Below, piece by piece: positions 32,557-42,491 of a DNA stretch of 64,000 bases. Within the stretch, counting starts at the first letter, position 1, and every line of letters starts with the position of its first letter. A program made the position numbers and the translations under genes. Source of the stretch: Fragilaria crotonensis (lineage: Eukaryota; Bacillariophyta; Fragilariophyceae; Fragilariales; Fragilariaceae); contig JAKSYS010000305.1 of assembly GCA_022925895.1 (NCBI GenBank), positions 1 to 64,000 on the forward strand, written 5' to 3'. The notes beneath the pieces were generated by a model that was not told the DNA's origin, made no database searches, and saw only the letters and a list, made by a program, of their open reading frames with translations.

Positions 32557-34617
32557 ATGGAAATCACTCCTATAGAGCAAGAAGAATGCACGTCAACCGC
32601 AACTGACATCTTCTATTCTCAAGCAGAGAAGGAGAATTTACATCTTATCAAGAAGGAATTTGACGGAGAGTTCCCTGTCGGAGCTGTGTTTGCAACAAGG
32701 AGGGACCTGATCGATGCAATGCGTCAAAAGGCAACGAAGTTTGGATTCTTTATTGTTGACCGCGGAATGGCAGCTTGTTGTTCTGAAACAACATCAAGGG
32801 ATGCCCAGGATGCACGAAAACAGCTAGGACGGGAATTGGCTGCTCAGAGAAATGGAAAAACCTATATGCCGCGAAAATCTGCAAGATCAAAGTGTGGGTG
32901 TGAATTCAAGATTAACTTTACCGGGATGAAGGGCAGTGAACTGGGAGGAGTTAGAATATCGCATGTGCAATTTATGCACGGAAAGGGGTGTAAGCCTTCA
33001 GGGGAACAATTCAAGGCAGCATGGACTAGTGGTGGACATGCATCAAGGCACCTTGCCCGCACTCAGAATCTTAAGCTGCACACCATTGTCCAGCTTCTTG
33101 CAAGTGAACAGAAGCCAAGTGCCAGAATGATGAGAGGTTTGCTTCGCGATATGTTGCCAAAAGATTTTGACGTGTCCAGCAAATTCATAAATAATGTGAA
33201 GACCAAGGTCAAGTTGAAGCTGATGAATGGTGACTTTGATCTTCTCCTGTCGGAAGGAAGAGTCTCAGAGGGAGATGTGGAGTTCATTTTAAGTCCTAGT
33301 GACAATCTACCTCCAGAGTATCTGTCTGTTGCGCAGGACATCGCAAATGAGACATTAAAGGAGGCACTCTCTGATCCCGGAAGTATGTGCTTGGTGGTTC
33401 AATACCTCTGTCGACTGCATCAAGAGGATCCATCTTTTCTCTTTGACATTCAACGTGATCAGAATGATACAATGGTTGGAATTTGCTGGCAAACAGCCAC
33501 AATGAGGTTTGACTGGGACACCTGCGCCTCCTCGATTGCATTAGACGGTATGAAACGCAAGCTAAACAGCTTTTGTTACCCGTACATTGCTGTCACTGGT
33601 ATTGATGGATATGGCCACATGGTTGTGTGTGCCGAAGCCATTGTGATATCTGAGCGGATCGAGGCTTACGCATGGCTGCTTCGGTGCTGCAGTAACTTTT
33701 CATGCAAACGAAAGCTAGACAGCATTCATGCTATCTTTGGTGATGGATTAGTAACTTGCGACAGTCTGCTCGCATCCCTTGGCATTCAAGATTCATGTTC
33801 CCTCCTTGATGATGTGCACCATTTATTGTCCCCTGAGTGCGGTACATGGTTTAAACAATTTGGAGCCAGCAGATGGAACCACTATGGTGGATTGCTGCGA
33901 TCTTTGGTTTTTGAGTCCTACTCCTTGGATGCCTACGAGACTATAAGGTCCAAGATTCTAGCAATGATGGATTGTCGTGGTGAGCCTCAAAGTCTCTTAA
34001 ACTATTTCAACAACGTCATTCATGTTGCAAGGAGAAGATTTGCACGCTACTCTGTCAATGCAATACCCTGTAACGAAGAACGTCTTGGATCTTCAATTGC
34101 GGAGGCTAACCATTCATCTTATGTTGCTCGCATCGGGGGTGGTAGCTGGGATGATCCTGCAATGCAGGTTAAGGACTGCATCCTTCGCATGCAAGAGCTC
34201 GCCAATAAGAGGGCAAGTATCCGAGACCAGTACAGGCGACAGAGTGCAGCAAGCAGTCACACCACATGCGATAAAACCCTTGCCCTTATGCTTGTTAAAC
34301 TGTCAAAGCGCGGATTCAAGATCTGCAAAGAAGAATACAAGAAATCATCAGGATACTACTGCTCACTGCTGAGTGGTGGCGGAGAACAAAAGGAAGTGCG
34401 ACGGATTGGGGATTCATCCCAAAGGGCTCGCCTTGTCAATGGATCTAAGTGCTCATGCAATGTCTTCGTTGCATATCAGATTCAATGTCGACATCTCTTT
34501 GCATTTCATGGTGAAGAATTCAAGCTTGGGCTCGTTGATTCCAAGTTCCACGCCCAGCCATTGTCAGTATCGTCCCGAATCCAGATTACACCACTATCCT
34601 GTCAGCTTGGTCTGTAA
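32557..34617 (+). CDS. MULE transposase (FAR1-like, MULE, SWIM)
   Basis: Intact 686-aa protein from ATG 32557. Residues ~45-150: FAR1/WRKY-GCM1-like DNA-binding region (FATRRDLIDAMRQKATKFGF, SKCGCEFKINFTG, VQFMHGKGCKPS). Residues ~330-480: MULE catalytic core with Asp in ASSIALDGMKRKLN (where MULEs have their first acidic residue), YIAVTGIDGYGHMVVCAEAI, the second Asp in IHAIFGDGLVTCD, LLDDVHHLL, and a candidate Glu in SIAEANHSSYVARIGG. Residues ~645-665: SWIM zinc finger CSCNVFVAYQIQCRHLF (CxC...CxH). It would cut and paste the element at the long TIRs. No internal stops, so potentially functional. The very C-terminal ~25 residues may differ if the downstream ORF is joined by splicing. Confidence 0.9.
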   Translation: MEITPIEQEECTSTATDIFYSQAEKENLHLIKKEFDGEFPVGAVFATRRDLIDAMRQKATKFGFFIVDRGMAACCSETTSRDAQDARKQLGRELAAQRNGKTYMPRKSARSKCGCEFKINFTGMKGSELGGVRISHVQFMHGKGCKPSGEQFKAAWTSGGHASRHLARTQNLKLHTIVQLLASEQKPSARMMRGLLRDMLPKDFDVSSKFINNVKTKVKLKLMNGDFDLLLSEGRVSEGDVEFILSPSDNLPPEYLSVAQDIANETLKEALSDPGSMCLVVQYLCRLHQEDPSFLFDIQRDQNDTMVGICWQTATMRFDWDTCASSIALDGMKRKLNSFCYPYIAVTGIDGYGHMVVCAEAIVISERIEAYAWLLRCCSNFSCKRKLDSIHAIFGDGLVTCDSLLASLGIQDSCSLLDDVHHLLSPECGTWFKQFGASRWNHYGGLLRSLVFESYSLDAYETIRSKILAMMDCRGEPQSLLNYFNNVIHVARRRFARYSVNAIPCNEERLGSSIAEANHSSYVARIGGGSWDDPAMQVKDCILRMQELANKRASIRDQYRRQSAASSHTTCDKTLALMLVKLSKRGFKICKEEYKKSSGYYCSLLSGGGEQKEVRRIGDSSQRARLVNGSKCSCNVFVAYQIQCRHLFAFHGEEFKLGLVDSKFHAQPLSVSSRIQITPLSCQLGL

Positions 34618-34783
34618 CCAGGGACCCTTACATTGGCAGTCTCGGCGATAAGTTGTTCTGTCGGCAGACTGCTCCTGTGCTGTCAAGCCCACCCAGAAGA
34701 CCTACAAGCCTGCCGGCAGAGAAGATGGATGCGAAGACAATGATCCTTTCCAAGACTATCATGATGCTGGGGAAGGAGATGCG

Positions 34784-35959
34784 ATGTGCATTTGGAAAGA
34801 ACCCGACCTTGAGAGTATCGAACACGATTCTTGCATTCTCGTCAACAACACAGCAACTTCAGTTCTACCGGTAGTCAGGAAGAGGAATGTGACCTTCCGC
34901 GATTTTACTGATGTTGCGAACAGTGTTGCAAATCTAGCACTAAGTCTTCCAAATGAAGATGCAAGAATGGAATGCCTAGGTGTCTTGGTTCGGATGAGAG
35001 ATGCCTTGAGTTTGTCCGCCAGTGGCCAGCAGCAAACTTCTTCCGTTCCATTTCTTGGATTTATGTCGTCTGCTGAAGAATTTCTTGGGGCATTCGGGCC
35101 GAATGCCGAATCTCGGAAAGAAGGCATATTTGCTGAACACCACAACAGTAATTTTGAGATGCAGCGACACAATATCGGTAAGGTTCGGCAGAAGCGACTT
35201 AAATCACTGAACGAGAGGAAAGCACACGGAGCAAAAAGCAGCGGACCCTTGTCGATGGAACTCTCTCAAAACCTTGTTCCTCATTTGGCTGATGCACGTA
35301 GCAGGCAGGCACAATGTTCGTATTGTGGTTCCTGTCAGCACACGATCAAGCGGTGCTCTAAGATGGACAAGGTGGCTTTTGTTGGGAAGAAGAACAGTGC
35401 CTCCTGGAATCGATGGTATCGTACGTTGGGGAATCAAAGTCACCACGATGTAGTTGTGCCCAATGCTGGGTGCACCTTGAAACTTAATCGAGAGCTCCAA
35501 CAAGACATTCCATCTCCCTCTCAGATTATTCGTCATCTGTCCATTAAAGCAGTCTTCTATTCTTCAGAGGCTATCGAGTTTATGTCGCGACCTACCAGCA
35601 TATACAGATCCAAGAATCTGCAGAACACCCACATTCCATCTCCGGACAACAATATTGTTGAACTCCAGCTTATTGAGCGCGGTGGAAACTTTGTTGTAAA
35701 GCAACATGAAACTGCTTGCAGGGTCGACAGGAAGTTAATACCACTTTTTATACACAAGCAAAGACAGTTCAGAAATGGATGGAGAAAGCATCCAGCGATT
35801 CACACTTGTTTGTTTACGTCAAAGCAAAGGAAACATAGGTCCTTGAAGAGTGCCGTCCAACAAGAAAGCGAAGGCATATGGAACGAACCACCAAAGCGTA
35901 TGACATTCCCTTGGTTCTCCATTTGGTTCCGCTTGGACAAGCAACTGCAACAGATTTAA
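34784..35959 (+). CDS. Second MULE ORF with a CCHC zinc knuckle
   Basis: 391 aa from ATG 34784; the same frame is open and acidic back to 34652 (GCEDNDPFQDYHDAGEGD), so the protein may start earlier or be a spliced extension of the transposase ending at 34617. It has a basic stretch (GKVRQKRLKSLNERKAHG) and a zinc knuckle CSYCGSCQHTIKRC (C-x2-C-x4-H-x4-C) at ~190-203. Transposases of the FAR1/MULE group often end in such a knuckle after the SWIM finger, which favours one gene. I could not place a convincing splice pair between the two ORFs. Role: nucleic-acid binding for transposition, inferred. Confidence 0.65.
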   Translation: MCIWKEPDLESIEHDSCILVNNTATSVLPVVRKRNVTFRDFTDVANSVANLALSLPNEDARMECLGVLVRMRDALSLSASGQQQTSSVPFLGFMSSAEEFLGAFGPNAESRKEGIFAEHHNSNFEMQRHNIGKVRQKRLKSLNERKAHGAKSSGPLSMELSQNLVPHLADARSRQAQCSYCGSCQHTIKRCSKMDKVAFVGKKNSASWNRWYRTLGNQSHHDVVVPNAGCTLKLNRELQQDIPSPSQIIRHLSIKAVFYSSEAIEFMSRPTSIYRSKNLQNTHIPSPDNNIVELQLIERGGNFVVKQHETACRVDRKLIPLFIHKQRQFRNGWRKHPAIHTCLFTSKQRKHRSLKSAVQQESEGIWNEPPKRMTFPWFSIWFRLDKQLQQI

Positions 35960-36042
35960 TAGTGAGAGCCTATATGTACCAACAAAGGAGCAGCGATAGC
36001 CACCACCTTCTTCCACCACGTTAAAAACACATTGCGTCCGTA

Positions 36043-36828
36043 CTATGCATTCGTTGCACTCCGCTCCGCCATATCCCGCCGCAACGATATGGTTCTTCCA
36101 GCCTGAAGGACACTCTCCTTGGCGACACTGAATGAACCAAAGCACAAGTTTGGTTCCTCTGGGCCATTTGTTTGCCCTGTAGTGTGCAATGATGTACAGT
36201 GCCGAAGCACTCGTCCATCCCAACTGATAGCAACACCATGTGACAGTTTCACAGCCAGGCCCAAAAAACGATTCCCATTCCCATCAACACCCACAACATT
36301 TGGCATTAGGAAGAACCAATTTTTTGCTGCCCCAGGAATTGTCTCGGTCCACACTGCAAAGCCCTGCGAGGCATCACCACAATCAAAATGGGATGCATTG
36401 CCCAGGTTGACACTCATGTCAACCGAATACCCAACACGGCCAAAATGACCATCACCCCCCATTGGTGACACGGGAAGCAGGCCACTATCTGCCTCCAAGT
36501 CCTGGATGACGGTGAGGACATCAGGAAAGCAATGCCGACCCACAAGTGCCAGCGACCGAACAAATTCGCGCAACACCTCATCAGGAACCAAAGCATTTGT
36601 TGTGTAACTGCTCGTTGACACGCCGTCCTTGTGTACCCGAGTTCCAATGGGGTGCATGGTCCCAACATCCCCCCTCCCATTCCTCGCACCGCCAACGGCA
36701 CGTTCACGGGCAACAACCGCATTGTGGGAGTTGATGTTATCCAATGCTCTGCCCACCAACTGCCGACCCCCATTGTCAAGAAGTGACAGAGAGTTTCTGA
36801 TAAGAATCGCAGTCTTCCTGCCTTTCAT
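36043..36828 (-). CDS. MULE passenger ORF, possible 2OG-oxygenase-like fold
   Basis: 261-aa minus-strand frame, opposite to the transposase. The region MSVNLGNASHFDCGDASQG has an H-x-D; it is followed by FAVWTETIPGAAKNWFFLMP, LGLAVKLSHGVAISWDGR and VLRHCTSLH. An H-x-D, a strand-rich Trp/Phe segment and a distal R-H-C is the order expected for a double-stranded beta-helix Fe(II)/2-oxoglutarate oxygenase. Identification is by pattern only and could be wrong. The N-terminal region is Arg/Gly/Asn-rich. It follows two other minus-strand frames with 4-bp overlaps, so it may be the last part of one longer gene. Its place inside the TIRs makes it a passenger of the element. Confidence 0.5.
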   Translation of the reverse strand: MKGRKTAILIRNSLSLLDNGGRQLVGRALDNINSHNAVVARERAVGGARNGRGDVGTMHPIGTRVHKDGVSTSSYTTNALVPDEVLREFVRSLALVGRHCFPDVLTVIQDLEADSGLLPVSPMGGDGHFGRVGYSVDMSVNLGNASHFDCGDASQGFAVWTETIPGAAKNWFFLMPNVVGVDGNGNRFLGLAVKLSHGVAISWDGRVLRHCTSLHTTGQTNGPEEPNLCFGSFSVAKESVLQAGRTISLRRDMAERSATNA

Positions 36829-38008
36829 GTCACACCGATCAGGAGATCCACCATAACATCAAGAATTGGAGTGACACACGGGTCCACAATGCAGCACGTA
36901 GACGGCACACAAAAGTAGTGGCATCCAACTGCATAGTGACCCCCACCATAGCGCACAGAGTTCGATCCGGCTAGCCGGAGGTTGTACAAGGCTGCCCGAT
37001 CAGCAGCCGACCACTCGCATGGACTTCCATCGAAGACATCCGGAGGCAAAGCCGGTCCGTCAGCATCGTGCAGCTGCCTAGCACACCGAATTAATCGATG
37101 CTGGTGCACCCCTTCAATATGCGATCTAACTGTCAGCGACACCCTCCATGCAGAACTACGATGATGCAGGCGTTTCACATAACCTCCCTGCCCGAATTCA
37201 CTTCCACCACTAGCCAATCGTAACCAACTCAAGTCCAGTGGAATAAGGGAGTTTGCACGACCAACTGCATTACTCCGACGCTCCCGAGCACAGTAGAAGG
37301 CCCTGCCGACGGAATGATTGCGATCACTGTTCTGAAACTCCCGTCTGCACAGTCTGCAATTTCTTCAGGTCCAGAACATCCAACAGGAACAACAGTCCCT
37401 GCCCGTATGGCATGTTCCCTCACAACAGGGACATATGAGCAATTCAAGATAACATCCATCACTATAAAATTGTGATGGAATGGGGTTGTGACCTCTGATT
37501 GATAGAACACATCCTCAAGCGAGCCCAATTGTTCGATGTGGAAGCCAGGCAACTCAGCACCCCCAGGAAACCATGCATATAAGCCATGGAGAGCACCCCA
37601 AATCCAACGTACGGGGGTCATGCATAGCATAGGTTCACCAGCATGCAATGCACGCGCACCCGGTTCAGTCACATATTGAGAGAAGGACTCCCCAAACCCG
37701 GCTCTGAAGTCTCCAGGCAAACACTTGAGTAACACAGCCAAAACCTGGGCCTGAGATGGACATGATTTACGAGCTCTCCTGACCCGTGGTAACACCCCTG
37801 GCACCCTACTCGCACCCTGTGACATCTGTGCCGCACTAACAAGCCTTGGTGTGTCCCCAAGATTAAGGATCGATGAGCGACAAGGATTTGTTTGCCCACT
37901 GGCGCTCAGGAGATAGTTGCTGGCATTCACGGGAAACTCCCCCACTCCCTCCATACGTTCATTGCCCCCATCCATCCTTCCACAAACTCCAGCCACCGTA
38001 TCCTTCAA
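36829..38008 (-). pseudogene. Upstream part of the MULE passenger gene, split frames
   Basis: Two further minus-strand frames, 38008-37229 and 37232-36825, adjoin the previous entry with tiny overlaps but in different frames. The first contains MTPVRWIWGALHGLYAWFPG, FHHNFIVMDVILNCSYVPVV and HAIRAGTVVPVGCSGPEE. Near 37360-37240 a second frame gives a Cys/His-rich basic stretch (RNCRLCRREFQNSDRNHSVG, then FYCARERRSNAVGRANSLIP), which reads more like real protein than the frame ending at 37229. It continues into SWLRLASGGSEFGQGG and ends near 36825. This suggests either unrecognised introns or a frameshifted gene. The C-x2-C ... H ... C pattern might be a zinc finger. Family not recognised. Confidence 0.45.
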
Positions 38009-38049
38009 TGAGAAAATTTCTCAAGTATCTTGTTGATCAGAAGGCAACG

Positions 38050-38825
38050 TCGTTACAACAATTTGAGCAAGTCAGAAAGAAAGCTGCGGGTCGAAACCAC
38101 TGTATGGCAGTGACAACCACAACGTTCAGTCGTCGTTGATCACAATTGATGATAACGCAGTAACCCAATGATGACGTCCAGCAGCAGTCAAGAGCGTTAC
38201 CGATTTGCGTCCAACAATTTGCGCAACTCAGAAAGAAAGCTGCAGGTCGAAACCACTGTATGGCAGTGACGACAGCAATGTTCAGTCGTCGTTGATCACA
38301 ATCTAGGACAGCACAGTAGCCTCAACGATGACGTCCAGCACAGCAGCAGAGAGCGTAACTGATTTGCGTCCAACAATTTGCACAACTCAGAAAGAAAGCT
38401 GCAGGTCGAAACCACTGTATGGCAGTGACGACAGCAACGTTCAGTCGTCGTTGATCACAATCTAGGACAGCACAGTAACCCCAACGATGACGTCCAGCAC
38501 AGCAGCAGAGAGCGTAACCGATTTGTGTCCAACAATTTGCGCAACTCAGAAAGAAAGCTGCAGGTCGAAACCACTGTATGGCAGTGACGACAGCAATGTT
38601 CAGTCGTCGTTGATCAAAATCGAGGACAACGCAGCAGTAAGCCCAATGATGATGTCTAGCACGGGACTGCGACAGAGAGGGTAGCTGATTTCCGTCCAAC
38701 AATTCACACCGCTCGTGTTCAACGATTTGCTCAAGTCAGAAAGAAAGCTGCAGGGCGAAACCACTGTATGGCAGTGACGACAGCAACGTTCAGTCGTCGT
38801 TGATCAAAATCGAAGACAACCCTCA
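38050..38825. repeat. ~157-bp minisatellite, five copies
   Basis: The block AGAAAGAAAGCTGCAGGTCG plus ACCACTGTATGGCAGTGACG recurs at about 38074, 38230, 38389, 38546 and 38737, spacing 155-191 bp. Units also share TTCAGTCGTCGTTGATCA and GATGACGTCCAGCA. On the minus strand part of the array is stop-free (38322-38702) and reads as a ~53-residue Cys-rich repeat; this is probably fortuitous. It lies between the passenger gene start and the right TIR. Confidence 0.88.
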
Positions 38826-39307
38826 ATGATCCCCTTGGCAGATAGTAGTCAATGGGGATTGTGTTGTCTGACACCAACACAAATCAAAACGGAGCAATGA
38901 GAACAACACAAGCAGCAGCATCAACAGTAAAAATATTATAATGCTGCAAAATGGTGGCAAAATAAGTGCAACATTGTACTCCGAGTACCTTGCAGTACTC
39001 TGAGTACGAACGTATACTACAGCCGCTTCCAGAATTTCATGCCTCCCGTACATAGCAGTACAATTGTAAGGCATGCCAAGAGTTTGGGTTCGAAATTTTG
39101 GAAACCGGGCCGGCGCCAATCTTGCCATGTAAGAGAGATACACATGAATTTTTCTATATGAAGACGTATGTTTCTTTTTTTCATTTAAAGACGGGGGTGC
39201 AAAAATTCATTGACGAGGAGACTCGACATGATGACGTTGCAGCGGAATATGATTGGGTTAGCGCTTTGATAGCGCATTAGTTGTTAGCGCATTAGGCACT
39301 CTCAGTT
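38826..39307. other. Right subterminal region of the MULE
   Basis: No gene; GTAC/TACTCCGAGT words at 38970-39020, then the right TIR (about 39228-39307). Confidence 0.6.
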
Positions 39308-39317
39308 CAAGTTCAAG

Positions 39318-39639
39318 CCTGTTTTGACTCTTCACAGAACTGGATATGAAGAGTGTGAAATGCGAAAATTCTGTGCGGTACTACCGGTAGTAGTTTTTAT
39401 ATCCAGTTCGTACTTTTACCGGTATTGTGATCGTGCTGTCGTGGAGTACCACCGTATGCATACTTGTGCGCTAAACAACTACCGGTAGTACTAGGTTTGC
39501 ACTCTCCAGTACCGTAGATTATTGATTCTTCTCATAAAGAACACACACACAAGCATGTGGTCATTTCCTATTTCTCAGAACTTGTAGACTATGGCGCTTG
39601 CTGAGATTGACTTCTTGGAAGCCATTCTTCCCAGCTTGG
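39318..39639. other. Short intergenic with ACCGGT palindromes
   Basis: Starts with the last 26 bp of duplicated block copy 1. GTACTACCGGTAGTA (about 39377) and ACTACCGGTAGTAC (about 39479) are palindromes. AACTGGATAT at 39338 and ATATCCAGTT at 39398 form a ~70-bp inverted pair. Confidence 0.55.
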
Positions 39640-42491
39640 AAAATCATGTTTGGTGTTTCATGTGTGGGGGTTGAGGGATATCACTTCCCAGATGAGACTC
39701 ATTCAGTATGAGGGCATCACAACCGTTGGGGACCGGGCTAACTACACAAATGATGAACTTGATACGGTGGCTGATTGCATCTCCTAGCATACTCCAATGA
39801 ATGCCCATGTTCAGATGGATTTTGGTTGGACCAAAGCTCTGAAGGCAATCACCCATTGGGTCCTATTGAAGATTTGTGAAGGAGTCAATTGTGATTTGCA
39901 TGGACTGATGCAGCAAAGGATGATTGCAGAACTTCTCAGTGGGTTGAATGCAAAGTGAGGCAAAGAAAGACTTTGACTCAATGCTTAATTATCCTGACCC
40001 CTATACCTCAGACAACTTTAAGAATTGGATTAAGTAAGAGCTTGAGAACAATCTTGACTTGAGAACTGGCAAGCCTTGCTGTGTGCCATTGAGTTATGTG
40101 ATTTGCACTGCAGAAGCAACCTAACCCAGCTGGTGCAATGAATGAGTACACTTGTGCATTAGTATGGGTGTCATCATTTGGAACGCAACAACATTGTGAT
40201 GATAATAGTTGGGTACTTGTATCTAGTATTGTGTCCTTGAAAAAAGTTGCCAGAAATGGTTAACCTCTATAATTTGTTTTTACAAAAAAATTATGATGAA
40301 AACAGTGAAGGATACCACTTCTTACTTACTGTAACCGATGGCACAACCTGGTTAGAAAAGGTCAGAGATGGTGACCGACAAGCTGCACATTTGCTCCTCC
40401 AAGAACACTAGTATGTCGGAGAAGCTTACAATATTCACGGGGCAGCATTTGCATAGGGCAAGCTTGAGGCTCTGTTTTGGAGAAACAAGGTGTTGTTCCC
40501 ATTTGAGAATATCCTAACCCGTATGAATGAAGCACCATTGAAAGAACTCAAAGATGCTGGACAACGTCTTTGGCCGCAGCAGCAGGTGCAGTGGTTACTT
40601 CTCCGGGTCAAGAATCATGACATTCAGGTGCAAACAATGTTGGGAATTATTCTTGATCATTATCTCACTGATTTTGACGCAGCATGTCTCACATTGTCGT
40701 GAACAGGAGTGTCAACTCGATTCACCAATGTTGAGAGGAACCGCTTCAAGTACAGTATTGGTGCTGTGTCAGCTAACTCTGGCTGTGGTGGATTAGGCCG
40801 GAGACGCTGTAAGCACAGAATGGGATGTCATTCTAGCTAATGCTGGAGGTCACCATTACATCGTGGTGAACGGGGTTTGATGTCACTAATATCTCTTGCA
40901 AGTTTAAATCATATGAATAGGGTAAGGTGGAGCTCATTGCTACTCAACATACGTACACTTACCAGCAATGTGAATTCTTGAGCGGCCGTGGCGACTGCGA
41001 TGGGCATGCTGGTGACCGTGGAGGTCGCAGTGGCCGTGGTACACAGTTACTGGCAACAATGCCAATTCAACTAACACTGATCAGAATCGGACGGTCGGGG
41101 CGGTGAATACGAATGACATCGTTGAATAGCTAAAGCGGTTCAGCATCTTCTATTACTACTAACAGTTCAAACACCTCGTTGTCGACCAATACAAAACTTT
41201 GATCACAGTAGCCTCAGCGTTGGACGTTTCGGACCCGAATGTGACAACTCACTCGTATCCCCACTGTCAAGGGATGACCCCAAGGCCATGGGGCTGCTGG
41301 GGATTTCAGTCCTCAATTCTACAAACAGGTAGTGATCTGTTCATGTGCTTGAAACGAGATACTCAATTGTGCTTTGAACTGTTGCAAATACTAATTACCA
41401 GTCGTAGATTATCATGCTGACACTTGTGTTGCTGGAAAAATTGCTGTATTGATGATTTCACTGGTGAGCATTGTGATGTAAATCCTTACTCAACAGAAAA
41501 TAAAACAAATATCCCCATTGTCAATGCAGCCATCAACTGCCTGTATGAATCCAACTACTGGTGAAACAATCATTTACTTTTCACCCCAGTACTTTGGTTC
41601 AGAAAGAAATTATTGAAAACCCCAACAAGAATCAAAGTCAAGTGCGAACATTGCAGCGGCATTAAATGAATTCATGGATGATGCAGGGATTCCAGACACC
41701 TTTGTCTGTGATTTTGCTAGCGAACAAACCGGTACGAATATGGATTTGATGAAATTTATTTGTCGATTACACAAAAAACGATTGGAAAAAGGCCGTGGAT
41801 CAACCAAAACCACTGTGCCGAAACTGAGATCAGAGAAATCAAAACGAAATGAAACGATCATATGTGTGATGCCAATGTTCCTACACAACTGTGTGATTAT
41901 GGCCTAGTGTACACTGCCAAAATCCAATCTCTCTTAGCCCAGGGAGTGAACCAGAGGCCAAGTATTGCATGCATAATGGGATGAATGGTGGGCATATCAG
42001 AGTGGCTTGACTGCTTTACGTTTCACAATCGGGAGTGGTATTGGTATAAAACGAAACTGATGTAGATGAAGAACATGCTTGGATTGGTTGCTGGCTAGGG
42101 ATTGCGCACCGTATTGGAAGCAACATGACTTATTGGATCCTAACAGCCGCTGCCTACATCAATGTGATGAGATTGACCGTTCAACATATAACTGTGGCGG
42201 ACACGGCAACTGATTCCATCAAAACCCGTGTGTACGATTTTGATGACAGATAACTTACCCATTTAAACAAAGAGAACTTCATGATAGATCATCCAGGATA
42301 TGTGTTTTATCTCCAAGATAAGATGGTGCTGACCCTCAAACAACACCCGACGATGCTGCTATTCCTCAGGATGCGGAATATGGGGACATGATGCAGCCTA
42401 CAAAGCTTGACGCTGATGACACTAAGTTTATAACATTAGATAAGTACATCGGTGCCAAGCTCTTGGTGAATAATAACAGAAAATCAGCATC
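39640..42491 (+). mobile_element. Degenerate Ty1/copia (CoDi-like) gag-integrase region
   Basis: Plus-strand protein relics in changing frames. Gag-like: near 40010-40100 (DNFKNW, then NLDLRTGKPC, PLSYVICTAEAT) and 40340-40700 (GDRQAAHLLLQEH, FPFENILTRMNEAPLKEL, DAACLTLS). Integrase-like: 41670-41830 (MDDAGIPDTFVCDFASEQTG), then 41900-42440 in pieces (VYTAKIQSL, GISEWLDCF-like, DHPGYVFYLQDK, EYGDMMQPTKLDADD). Many stops and frameshifts. The plus-strand order gag then integrase is right for copia; reverse transcriptase and LTRs are missing because the sequence is cut off at 42491/42492 by the duplicated block. Some domain borders are approximate. Confidence 0.7.

Larger units (their letters stand above)
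32242..39307 (+). mobile_element. 7.07-kb Mutator-like element (MULE)
   Basis: About 80-bp terminal inverted repeats: left from 32242 (GCCTAATTCGCTAAC ... TAATGCGCTATCAAA ... ACGTCATC), right ending 39307 (complement GCCTAATGCGCTAAC ... TAATGCGCTATCAAA ... ACGTCATC), about 80% identical by eye. Perfect 10-bp target duplication CAAGTTCAAG at 32232-32241 and 39308-39317. Copy 2 of the flanking block has the uninterrupted site, CAAGTTCAAG once, at about 46258-46267. Long TIRs with a 9-11 bp TSD and a MULE transposase define the superfamily. Besides the transposase it carries a zinc-knuckle ORF, minus-strand passenger frames and a minisatellite. Confidence 0.93.

Noticed and set aside
38322-38702. 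Cys-rich repeat protein on the minus strand
   Set aside because: The frame is just the translated 157-bp minisatellite and includes non-multiple-of-three spacing between other units.
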